Assembly (NCBI GenBank): GCA_964016875.1 | Contig: OZ024736.1 | Span: 41,510,707-41,574,706, forward strand | Direction of reading: 5' to 3' | DNA: 64,000 nucleotides | From: Fallopia convolvulus | Lineage: Eukaryota > Streptophyta > Magnoliopsida > Caryophyllales > Polygonaceae | Shown here: positions 44,807-55,459 of the stretch, in pieces | Layout of the letters: every line of letters begins with the position of its first letter | How positions within the stretch are numbered: position 1 is the first letter of the stretch | The notes under the pieces: generated by a model | Told to the model about the DNA's origin: nothing | Databases searched by the model: none | Seen by the model: the letters and a program-made list of their open reading frames with translations, nothing else | Made by a program: the position numbers and the translations under genes

Positions 44807-47800
44807 ATGTCGAAATCCGTCACCGATGATCTCACAGCCACCGCCGACGATCAGCCCGATCCCCGTGACTTGCTTATGCAACTTGCCGATGATTTCCAAA
44901 AGCTTACGAGCCGTGTGGACGATCAACAATCTCAGCAAAATACGATGTACGATTTAATGCAATCGACTCGTTCCCCTAGTGCGACCGCCTCGGCGGCCCA
45001 ACTCGCCACCACCACGGCCTCGTCTCTAACGGTTTAGCCCTCGCCTAGCCAAGGTTGGCCTCAGTCGACCACCGGCCCTAGCAGCGTTCCACTATCCGCT
45101 TATGACTGGACGCCCGGTCGCACTTTCCAAAACCCTAATTTACCGCCACAGCGGTTCGTGCCCAGACCGTCCTCTTCGACCACGGGCTGGCCTCCGCCCA
45201 GCGCCAGTTCCGTGACCACCATGGTTGCGAACATGTCGCTTCCCTTCGCGGGCTGACCGCAACATAACTTTTCACCGAGCCCGACCCCGTTCGTAGCGCC
45301 AAGCCCTGGGGCGATTGAATATCAACACTCGCCGACAGTGACTCACGGCTTCCCTAACATGGGCCGCACTCTGTTAAGGACCGAAACCGCTCCAAAAATT
45401 CGAGTAGATCCACCGCGTTTCAATGGATCCGATCCGAACGGTTGGATTTTTCGAGTCCAAGCGTATTTCGATTATTTTCGGACACCGGATTACGATCGTC
45501 TGCGATTGGTGGGGATGCTGATTGAGCACCCCGCCTCTGATTGGTTCTGATATCAACGGCGGAATAACTGTGGAGAGAATTGGACAGCCTTTCTGCAATC
45601 CGTTCAACAGCGCTTTGATCCCACTTATTATGAAGATTATACAGGTCTCTTGGCCAATCTGAAACAGAAGGGATCCGTACTTGATTACCAAACCGAATTT
45701 GAGTCCTTGTTGAACAAAGTTAGTGGACTCTCTGAAGCAACTCTGATTTCTCTATTTAAGGCGGGATTAAAACAACCGGTACGTCGGGAGTTGAATTTAC
45801 GAAATCCGACTACATTGGCGCAAACGTTTGCCCTGGCACGCGAATTAGCGGCGTCTTTCAATGAAGTTTCCGCGCCATGGCTGTCCAATAAGCGCCCTTG
45901 GGTGCCTAACGCCAATCGTTTTGGATCCCCAACGACGAATCCCACACCGGCGCCTCCGCCGGGTGACACACCGACCACACATGCGCCGGCGCCTCCTAAC
46001 GGTACGTACACATCTCTTCCAATTCGCCGTCTTTATATTGTTGAGCGTGATGAACGTACTAAAAAAGGCTTGTGTTTTAATTGTGACGAGAGGTACTCTC
46101 GGGGACATCGCTGCAAGCCCCGATTTTTGGCTTTGTTGAGCTGCGACGACAGCGATGGCGAGGACGAGCTTGAGCATTCGGAGGAGCTCGCTGTGACCGG
46201 TGATATATCTAGCTTAAATTCGATGGATGGGCTACCAAATCCGCGAGCTCTGCGTTTATCAGGTTTGATTCTGGGTGCGGAAATTCAAGTTTTGATTGAT
46301 GTCGGTAGTACTGATAACTTTATCCATCCTGATGTGGCTGAAAAATTACACCTGCCATTGCATAAAATCGATCCTTTTCGTGTTTTTGTGGGCAATGGAG
46401 CCTATCTATTATGTTCACATCAATGTCTGGCAACTAGTATTGATCTGCAGGGTCATAATTTTGATATTGATCTCTATGTCTAGGCGGTACATGGACTGCA
46501 AGTTGTCCTTGGCGTACAATGGTTACAGACTCTGGGCACTGTGTCCCACGATTACGCTAAGCTGACTATGCAGTTTTCTTGGGATGGTAAATTGATATTC
46601 TTGAAGGGAGACCGTCAGACTCCCAAACCAATTTCTATGTCTGTTCTGCTTTCACTGTGTGCATTTGATAAGATTATAGAATGCTTTGAGGACCTCAGCT
46701 TATCTTCCGAGCCGAAGCATGATGATCTCAACTGGCCTCCGAACCTTGCGCTAGAAATTCGCACCGTACTTGAGGGCCACCGATCGGTCTTCGACACGCC
46801 GACGGGCCTTCCTCCGCCCCGACCTTGGGATCACCATATACATTTACAGCCAGGGTCGAAGCCAGTTAATGTACGCCCTTACAGATATCCGTATTTTCAG
46901 AAGTCCGAAATCGAACGCCAAGTTCGAACCATGCTCGAGCAGGGGATAATACAGCACAACACTAGCCCTTTCTCCTCCCCAGCTCTTTTGGTCAAAAAGA
47001 AGGACGGAAGCTTTCGCTTCTGTATCGATTACCGCGCTCTCAACAATATCACCGTCGCAGATAAGTTTCTGATTCCCACTGCTGATGAATTATTTGATGA
47101 ATTAGGGAATGCTGTTATTTTTACTAAGCTTGATCTGCGCTCAGGATATCATCAGATAAGGATGCACTCTTCAGATATCTACAGGACCGCGTTCCGCACT
47201 CATGATGGCCATTATGAATTTTTGGTCATGCCTTTCGGTCTAACTAATGCGCCGTCGAAATTTCAGGCAGCGATGAATACTATATTTGCTCAATATCTGC
47301 GCCGCTTTGTTATTGTCTTTTTCGATGATATCTTGGTATACAGTCCTTCTCTTACAGAGCATGCTGAGCATCTAGATACCGTGTTGCAAATTCTTCAAAC
47401 AAATCACTTCTATGTAAAAGGGTCCAAATGCTCCTTCGGCACAACAACAGTCGAATACTTGGGGCATATCGTGTCTGCAGGGCAGCTTCTGGCCGATCCG
47501 GCAAAGTTATAGGCTATGTCTGATTGGCCTCTACCGAAATCAGTAAAGCAGTTGAGGTTTTTTTTTGGGTTTGACAGGCTACTACAGGAAGTTTATCCGC
47601 AACTATGCATTACTAGCGGCCCCATTAACTGATTTATTACAGAAGGAAAAGTTTGCGTGGTCTGAGGTGGCAACTTCAGCCTTTCAGCACTTGAAAGAGG
47701 TAATGATATCTCCACCAATTCTTCAACTTCCCGATTTTAACAAGGAATTTGTGCTTGAAACGAACGCCTCAGATGACGGGGTTGGGGCCGTATTATTGCA

Positions 47801-49678
47801 AGAGGAACGACCACTATCGTTTTTCAGCAAGAAGCTGGGTGTCCGACGTCGCGGGTCTTCCGCATATCATCGTGAGCTATTTGCCATTGTATCCGCTGTT
47901 CAAAAATGACGACAATATTTGCTCGGACGGGAATTCTTAATTCGTAGTGATCAGAAGAGTTTAAAAGAACTTCTCACGCAAGTAATACAGACCCCTGATC
48001 AACAGTTTTTCATGCGCAAGCTTATGGGTTACAAGTTCCGTATCGAATACAAGACTGGCGCCAGTAATCGGGTGGCGGATGCGTTGTCACGTTGCATGAG
48101 CGACGACGACGCCGATTTACGCCATTTCTTCTCCCTTACAGCGTCACTACCGGACATCCTTCCACGGCTCAATGCCGAAAATTCGGTGATGGAGGATTTA
48201 TGCGCCTGGCATGCAGCAGCGTCAAACGGCACCTTACCCCCTCCATTCCGCATACACGATGGCGTGTTGTATTACGATCACCGATTGGTGCTAGCGTCGG
48301 CCTCCCCACTCAAAGCCGAGATTTTGAATGAGTTCCATGCATCGCCAAGCGCAGGCCATCTGGGCGTAGAACGCACTTTCCGTCGTGTCGCTGAAGTATT
48401 TTTTTGGAGAGGTATGCGCGCTGACGTTAAACGCTTTGTAGATGCTTGCATCATTTGTCAATCAACCAAGTACAGTACTAGCAAGCCGGCAGGGCTAGTT
48501 CAGCCTCTTCCAATTCCGCGCCAGGTGTGGGACGAGGTGTCGATGGATTTCATTACCGGGCTGCCCCCGTCCCGAGGTCACACCACAATTCTGGTGGTAG
48601 TCGATAGGCTCTCCAAATACGCTTATTTTGGTGCCCTAGGCCCGTCTTTTGATGCTCCTCGGGTTGCTAGTTTGTTCGTTGATTTGGTTGTTAAGTTACA
48701 CGGTATTCCGGCCATCATTTTGTCTGACAGAGACCCCGTGTTTCGTAGTGCCTTTTGGTCGGAGATACATCGGTTGAGCGGTACAAAACTCCACCACATC
48801 ACCGCTTATCATCCACAGACTGACGGTCAGACGGAAGTTAAAAATCGTAGTCTTGAGCAATATCTTCGAGCATTCACTCAGGGACGACCTTGCTAATGGT
48901 TCGATTTTCTACCATGGGCCGAACTTGCATGAAATTCCATGTTCCATGAAGGCTTGGGCATGTCCCCATTTAAAGTTCTGTATGGCCAAGACGCCCCGCC
49001 TATTGCTCGGGTGACAGTGTCGGTCGGGCCCCCAATGCTACTTCCGAGGCTATACGTGATCGTGCTCAAGTACTTGACTTGATTCGCGCCAATTTGCTTA
49101 AGATGCAACAACGCATGTCGTCCCAAGCTAACAAGCACCGAAAAGACGTCGAGTTCAATATCGGTGACCGCGTCTTGTTGAAGCTACAACCTTATCGTCA
49201 ACATTCGGTGAGTCGGCCTCTTTCCGCTAAGCTAGCTAGACGATTTTATGGTCCATTTACGATCATTGAGCGGATTGGACCTGTGGCCTATCGTTTGGAA
49301 CTTCCGCCTTCGGCTCGTATCCACAATGTCTTCCACGTTTCCTTGCTCCGACCGTTTATAACTGACGGGTCACCAATTCAACCAGCCACGTTGCCATCTG
49401 AATTCTTGTACGACAGGCCAATTTCGACACCAATTCGGGCCACTGCTGAGAGAGAGGTTCTTGTTGATGGCACACCCCGTCAAGAATGGCACGTCAAATT
49501 GGAAGATGGCGGGCCGTCCGAAGCTACATGGGAACCTATGGACATCCTCCGACGCTCCTTTCCAGATTTACGGCTTGAGGACAAGCCTATTCTCATCGGG
49601 GGAGAGAATGATACGGACGTACAATCAGAGAATAGGTCATCAAGAATTAGGCGTCGTCCTAAGAGATATGAGGATTAA
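44807..49678 (+). pseudogene. Gypsy-1 gag-pol polyprotein, degenerate
   Basis: ATG at 44807 opens gag. Domain order: gag core (FNGSDPNGWIFRVQAY) near 45420; zinc knuckle (CFNCDERYSRGHRCK) near 46072; protease with DVGST in place of the usual D-S/G-GST; RT (FRFCIDYRALN, FTKLDLRSGYHQIR, FFDDILVYS) 46960-47500; RNase H (ETNASDDGVGAVL); integrase (HLGVERTF, CIICQS, SMDFITGLP, LSDRDPVF, YHPQTDGQTEV) 48330-48880; and a chromodomain-like end (WHVKLEDG..EATWEPMD) at about 49480. In-frame stops lie at 45035, 45548, 46481, 47510, 47907 and 48894. A frameshift in a T-run at about 47555 and another between 48930 and 49079 also break it. The final codons and stop at 49676 lie inside the 3' LTR. Confidence 0.92.
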
Positions 49679-50023
49679 TATTCTAGAATTTAGATTAATA
49701 AATTTAGTAATTTTAGATTAATAATTTCAGTTTTAGCAGAATATTGAATTAATGTAATTTTTATAAACTAGAGCTTAGCTCTCTTTCCGGGTTTTCTTTA
49801 CGGTTCTTTCCCGGAACGCTTTTCTTGAACCGTTAGGGCTTAGGTATAAATACTCTTGTGTATCTTCTCATAAAGTTATCCAAGAAAATAGCTTTGCCCT
49901 AATTTCCTTTAGCTTCTTTATTTTCCTGCCTTTGCTTATCTCGAGTCGGATTCCACACCGGAATAGGCTCAATCCCCTTGACCAACAAGGGTTTGATACG
50001 TGATCCACACCGGGTCCGTATCA
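49609..50023 (+). repeat. Gypsy-1 3' LTR
   Basis: Same length as the 5' LTR. The last 23 codons of pol, a basic RIRRRPKRYED-type tail, are encoded within its first 70 bases. Confidence 0.92.
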
Positions 50024-50890
50024 TAGATTAACCACACTTTTATCTCCCTTATCCCTCCAATCGACAACATGAGCTCAATAATTACCACCCTATTTCTTGT
50101 TGCTCGGTGCTCTATAAAATCATTGCCCAATTATTAGCCAATGGCTTAAGGGGATCATTGGCTGAGTACTTTCATCACCGGTTCAATTCACCATAATATC
50201 CAGTTGGCCTAAGAGCTCATGAGAGGCTATAGCATCTCTCATATCTCTCCAAGATGTGCGATTAAAATTGATGCGAGCAAAGCTTTTAATTGCACCGAGC
50301 ACTAATTCATTACACAAATTCTCCTCATTTTTGGCTTCCCACCACCAAACTTAATCTGCCTCATTGAGTCTTGCATCACTACCACCATGTTCTCCATCAA
50401 CATTGATGGCTGCAACTTGGGGTTCTTTTCGGGAAAATGATCGAGATATTAATTAGGGTTGCCCTATATCCCTTAACCTTTTTGTTCTCGCCATGGATTT
50501 TTTATCGAGATTGATCAAGCTGCACTCTCTTGACCCAAACTTTAATTTCCACCCGGCCAAATGCTCCAAGCTTGAGCTTACCTACCTCTATTTTGCAAAC
50601 GACTTGCTCTTTTTCAAGAGAGTTGATTCCATATCAGTGATCATCCTCAAGTAGGCCATTGATGACGTCTTTTCCTTCTATTGTCTCAAGGCCAACCTTG
50701 TGAAATCCAAGATCAATTCTGGTGGTACCTCCCTTAATGATCAAGATATATTTGCCTTTGTTTTGAGGTTCTCTCTAGGTGAGTTCCCTATGAGGTATCT
50801 TGGCATGTTGCTCAACTCCAAAATCATTTCTTGCATTCGATCTTAGGTAGCTTGCATTTGAATCTATGGGTACTAACTAGATCGTGATTT
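50024..50890 (+). pseudogene. L1 LINE remnant, 3' part (reverse transcriptase)
   Basis: Continues the LINE cut at 44367. Conceptual peptides include NHTFISLIP, SIKSL/CSIKS at the usual VLYKI site, ELMRGYSISHISPRCAIKID, FLSRLIK and YFANDLLFF (normally FADD-like), then MRYLGMLLNSK. Several stops and small deletions show it was dead long ago. Confidence 0.75.
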
Positions 50891-50905
50891 GTTTGAATTG
50901 CTACA

Positions 50906-51121
50906 TCAAGTCTTTGGCTTCTGTCCTGTATGCGACCACTCTGTTGTCTTTGGTGGCAAGGGTCCCAATGATCTGATTGGAACAATGATCTGATTTCCAA
51001 TCAATTGAGAGTCACACTTCACCTCTAGATTCTGGATGGCAAGATAACCCGTGAGAGTTAAGTCGAGAATCAGTGCTTCATACTTGGACTCATTGTTCGT
51101 AGCTTCAAAGGCGCACTGCAC
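50906..51121 (-). pseudogene. Gypsy (Tat/Ogre-like) RNase H fragment
   Basis: The minus-strand frame reads CAFEATNNESKYEALILDL and later VKCDSQLI, the conserved RNase H block (ATNNEAEYEALL, DSQLV) of plant Tat-type gypsy elements. Nothing else of the element is attached. Confidence 0.65.
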
Positions 51122-53419
51122 TACTTGTCATTTGAAATATTTTAGTCTATTTTTTCAATAATATTCTTACTAATTAAAAATGTACATAAATCTACAATAG
51201 AATATGAAATATATATCTTATCAAGATTAAGAATATTTAAGTCAAATTAGGTGATTTTATCATTTTTGAGACAAACTCTAAAATGACAAGTAAATCTAAA
51301 TGGAGTAAATATGAATAAAACAAGGCCTTTAAATCATGTTAATTAGCTCTATTCATCCTTGGTCTAATTTTCTCAAGACATTAATATGACATTGTTGTTA
51401 TTACTACGGTTATGTTTGTCAAGTGGTTTAAAAACTAGTTAAAGTTAAAACTAAAAAATTAATACAAGTTAATAAACTAGATAAAAAGTTGGATAAAATA
51501 TTAGTTAAAATAAAAGATTATGTTTGTTAAAATAAATTAGTTTATAGTTCAAATTTAGATTTATTTTTTACAACACTACTTTATCTCTCTTCCCTCAGTG
51601 TCTACTCTCTCATTTATTATTGGTAGAATTTTTTCTCTTTTTTTCCTCTAAATAAATTAGTATAAATCAATAAATAAGCTAAATTATTAAGTTTATTATT
51701 TTAACTAGTTTATTAACTACTAACTAGTTTATTGATACAAGAAAATTACAATTTTACTATTTTTTAGCTAGTTAAAGTTTACTAACTAGTTAAATTTAGT
51801 ATGAAGTTTTTTTTTGTATTGAAAATATGTAGTTGAAGAAGTAAAACCAAAATTCATTAGGTGTCAAGGTAGTTACCATCACTATTAAGAAGTCGTTATC
51901 TTTTCTTTACGTCTAATGTAAAAACAACAAAGATATAATACCAAAAAAAAAAAGAAAAAAAAGATAGGTAGTACGTTGCTGTAGGTACAATGGAAATGTC
52001 CCTTACGTCTTAAACTTGTTATTCTATGTTTTCTTATAGCTATATAATATTCGTATAACGGTGAGCGGGAAACAAACTCCCGCCCATACAGACGGGCCCA
52101 CGTACACAGGAATGAAGGGTTGAACGGTCAAGTGGTCAAACATCAAGTGGGGCCTAGCCACAAGAAGCGATAAGGGAGCACGTGTCTCTTAGGTGGCAAC
52201 TGCCGCAAACGGACAATAACTGTTGCCGTTATTTTCCCGGGCGGTCAAAGGGCGGTGTTTGGGTTTTCCTAATCCTAATTTTCCTGCTGACCTAACTATA
52301 AGACAAAACAAAAACAGTTCTTTCAAAAAAACACAGTTTAATACAGTATACTCGTATTAAACCAAAGACCATTCGGTGGTCACCACCAAACAAGGCCTCG
52401 TCTATGCCTTCGGGTATTTGGTTCGACAATTAAGACTTTTGGGTAGTATTTAAGATCATTGCTTCAAATTTAATGGGCGACAATTTGCGCATTTCTCACT
52501 ATAATTGATTAGTAACCAGTTCTAATTCCTAGTGGATACTATAGGCGAACTCAAATAATACTTGTGGCGATCCTAATTCTTATCCTGTAAAAAAAAGCCC
52601 CGTCTACTTGAGTATTTGTCTACTGTTTAGTGTTTACCCTTGGGCACTGAAAGCAGCCGTGATCTTTGGCCATGTTTGACAGATTTACGGTGAATGAATT
52701 GAAATAGGGAACAGATTTACAAGAGCCTAACGAACCAACGATCAGTGTGCACTCTCAGACTCTATTTTAAAGAAGAGAGAACAAAAGGAGGATTTTTTCA
52801 ATTGACGTCTGAATGAGAATCCAACGGTTATCTTTTATCTGCTGATATAAACAACCACTTCTAAAAAAACGTAGCCTGTTTGTTCCACCTGATTAGAAAA
52901 TCAAGGAAACCCTTGACTTATTTTTTTTTTAGCTTTTTAAATGGGCCAAACCCAAATTTAATATCCTACAACCGTAACGGATCAGGCATTTTTCATTCAA
53001 AGTTTACACTTTATTTTATTAGCTGAAATAAGTTCCAACACAAATTGATGATCTAGTGATCGACAACAAGGATGATGATGATTTATGGCAATATATTGAA
53101 GCTGATGATGATATGATGAAGATGAAGATACATGATGGTGATTCTCAATTTGAGAACGAATTCGGCAACACCTCTGATGCGAGAATCCAAAAGAATTGGT
53201 AGCTCCGTTTCACAATGTAAGTCATTTTTAATTTTAAAAAACATTTTATAATGTAAGTTATTTTTTCAATTATTTAATACTAAATTTTCTAAAATAATCT
53301 ATTATTTAATTTACTTCACATTATTGGTCCACTGAAAATTAGCATCAATCAAAAAAATGAATTATTAGTAGTATTGTAATTATAAAACATAATTATAGAA
53401 TATGTTAAAGAGTTAATCG
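51122..53419. other. Intergenic with a short coding-like fragment
   Basis: 51420-51800 has repeated and inverted TTAACTAGTT/AACTAGTTAA motifs, perhaps a decayed foldback element. 52060-52460 is GC-richer and unassigned. At 53036-53203 (+) a 55-codon frame, open after a possible AG acceptor, is very acidic (NKDDDDLWQYIEADDDMM) and ends in TAG. It may be an exon relic but was not recognised. Confidence 0.35.
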
Positions 53420-55049
53420 AGCCACGTCAGCCCAAAACCGCGAGCGGAACCCTAATTCCGTCAGCCCACGCTACGAGCATGGTTAATCGAGTCACGTCGG
53501 GTGCAATCCCGCACATGGTGACACTAGCATATCCTCGGCCTCTAAGCCAAATGGCAGGAACAAGGCATCAACCAACGCCGAAAACGAGAAGGAACATGAG
53601 ATCACACATGCCTTAGCCTCCGACTTGAGAGAGAACGAGAAGATTCAGAGCAAGCGCGCCCAGGCAGAGTCCGCTTGGACCAAGCCTTGGAAGAAATCTC
53701 TAGATTGAAGCACACCTTGGATAAAGTTCAGGGTAAGCGCCCAGTCAACGAATCAAAGATTGAAAAGACCAGTCGACGACTCGCTAGAGTTATCGAATTC
53801 GTCGATAATTGTTGTGGTCCTAAGCCGGTAAGCATTGACGAGTCTGAAGAGAAGCAAGGTGACTACGAAAGCGATCGTAGAGCGCCTTGAAGTCAACGAA
53901 GGAGTGAGCGACACGATTCTCCCCCGCATAAGAGGTCAAGAGTCGCGGATCCTCTTTAGTCTATCGATTCGACCTCGGGTGACTCGGAAAGTATTGACGA
54001 CCGCGGAAATCGCCGTGGGCACGGAAGCCCCATCCGCGACCGTGGCAGGTCTGGAGGCAACTCCAGCAGTCGCCGTCGGAGCGATCATCGCAAAAATCTG
54101 CGTGATCGTGACATGGATCGCTACGACCCGTTTGGAAGACTCGAGTCAGCTCATGGCTTGGGAGTTAAGAAGAAGAGATGACGTAGTCGACGTCGGAGCG
54201 AAATAAACGAAGGTGTGAAGGAGAAGATCGATCCCTAAGGCGCTCTGAAAGGAGGTTGCTTGATCTTTTCAGAGCGCAAGGTGGAACCTTGCAATCGGCT
54301 CAAGAGCAAACCGAACAAAAGTTGGCTATGGTGACATCGACACCATTCCATAGAAGCATCCAATGTGCTAAGCCTCCGACAAAATTCTCTCCACCATCAT
54401 TCACTCTCTATGAAGGGCATTCAGACCTCGTAAACCACATAGCCACCTTCTCTCACAAGATGCCATTATGGATTTCCGAGGATGCTACAATGTACATAAT
54501 GTTCCCGGGTAGCCTTGATATGGGTTCCTTAAAGTGGTTCCAAAGTTTGAAACCAGGATCGTTTCAGTCATGGGATCAACTTGCCACTGAATTTGTGAGG
54601 CACTACATAGCTAACAACCGGGATGCGGTATCTTTAGACACACGCTTCAACCTTAGAAAAGATATATGTGAGAGCTTGCGCCGCTTCGCCAATCGTTTCA
54701 TGGAGTGCTACGCCGAGATCGATGAGTGTGATGAGAAGACCGACTTTACCGCCTTTAAGAGGTCAATCTCATTTGAGAGCAAGCTATGGGAAGACTTGAC
54801 ACTTCGTCTTCCTTTTAAGATTGTTGAACTTCAAGAGCGCATCCACCAATATGTGTTCTTGAATGAGGCTAACTATAAAACGAAAGGGAAATCGCCCTCT
54901 CCACCTCGAAAGTCACACCGTCTCTCTAATGAGAACTATAGGCGGAAGACACATTCATCAAGAGAGCAAACTAGAGCGGTCTACACCACCTTCAACATCC
55001 CAATCTACAAGATTTTACAACACATCGAGCATGAGAACTACTTCCGCTA
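53420..55049 (+). pseudogene. Tat/Ogre-like gypsy gag remnant
   Basis: 54256-55049 encodes an intact gag core frame (FSPPSFTLYEGHSDLVNHI, KWFQSLKPGSFQSWDQLATE, RRFANRF, PIYKILQHIEHENYFRY), which fits the retrotransposon gag of Tat-type elements. 53420-54255 holds frame-broken N-terminal sequence (e.g. QALEEISRLKHTLDKVQ). The frame is cut at 55049 by the LTR of gypsy-2 and reads on by chance into it to 55131. No pol or LTR of this element was found. Confidence 0.7.
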
Positions 55050-55430
55050 TGATACGGCAACTGATCAGCAAAAAGGGCCGAGTACTAGGCCCGTTCGACA
55101 GCGTCGGGTTCCGATAAGGTTTCAAGATTAATATTGCTTAATTTATTGTTTTATTTATAATAATCGTAATTTTTTAATAGGAGTTTTACTCCCTTCCCAG
55201 GTTCTCTTTCCGGTTCTTTCCTGAGTCGCTTTTATTGAACCGGTAGGGCATAGCTTATATAAACCCTTGTAAGCTAAGTTGAGAATTTATCCAAGAAATA
55301 AACTCTTCTCCCCTAATCCTCTGTCTTCTCCTCTTTCCTTTCGTCACCCTCAACCCCCGGGCTAATTGCCCATTCACTTCTCGGTTTCTTGGTTCACAAT
55401 TCTTGGTACGCTAGGGTTTCTAGTGTATCA
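55050..55430 (+). repeat. Gypsy-2 5' LTR
   Basis: TATATAAA at 55256-55263. The first ~80 bases encode a basic tail (RQRRVPIRFQD, then stop) that parallels the pol terminus encoded in the gypsy-1 LTR. Confidence 0.85.
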
Positions 55431-55459
55431 ATTGGTGCTTTCTTCTCGAACTCGTAACA

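Larger units (their letters stand above)
44368..50023 (+). mobile_element. Ty3/gypsy chromovirus element 1, defective
   Basis: Two 415-bp LTRs start TGATACG and end CGTATCA and differ at about eleven sites by eye, mostly transitions. The 5-bp duplication TAGAT is at 44363-44367 and 50024-50028. The interior encodes gag, protease, RT, RNase H, integrase and a chromodomain-like tail, with many stops. Size, short LTRs and chromodomain fit the Reina lineage, but the lineage call is tentative. Confidence 0.94.

Noticed and set aside
45685..46177. Antisense genes opposite gypsy-1 gag
   Set aside because: Shadows of the gag frame with proline/arginine bias.
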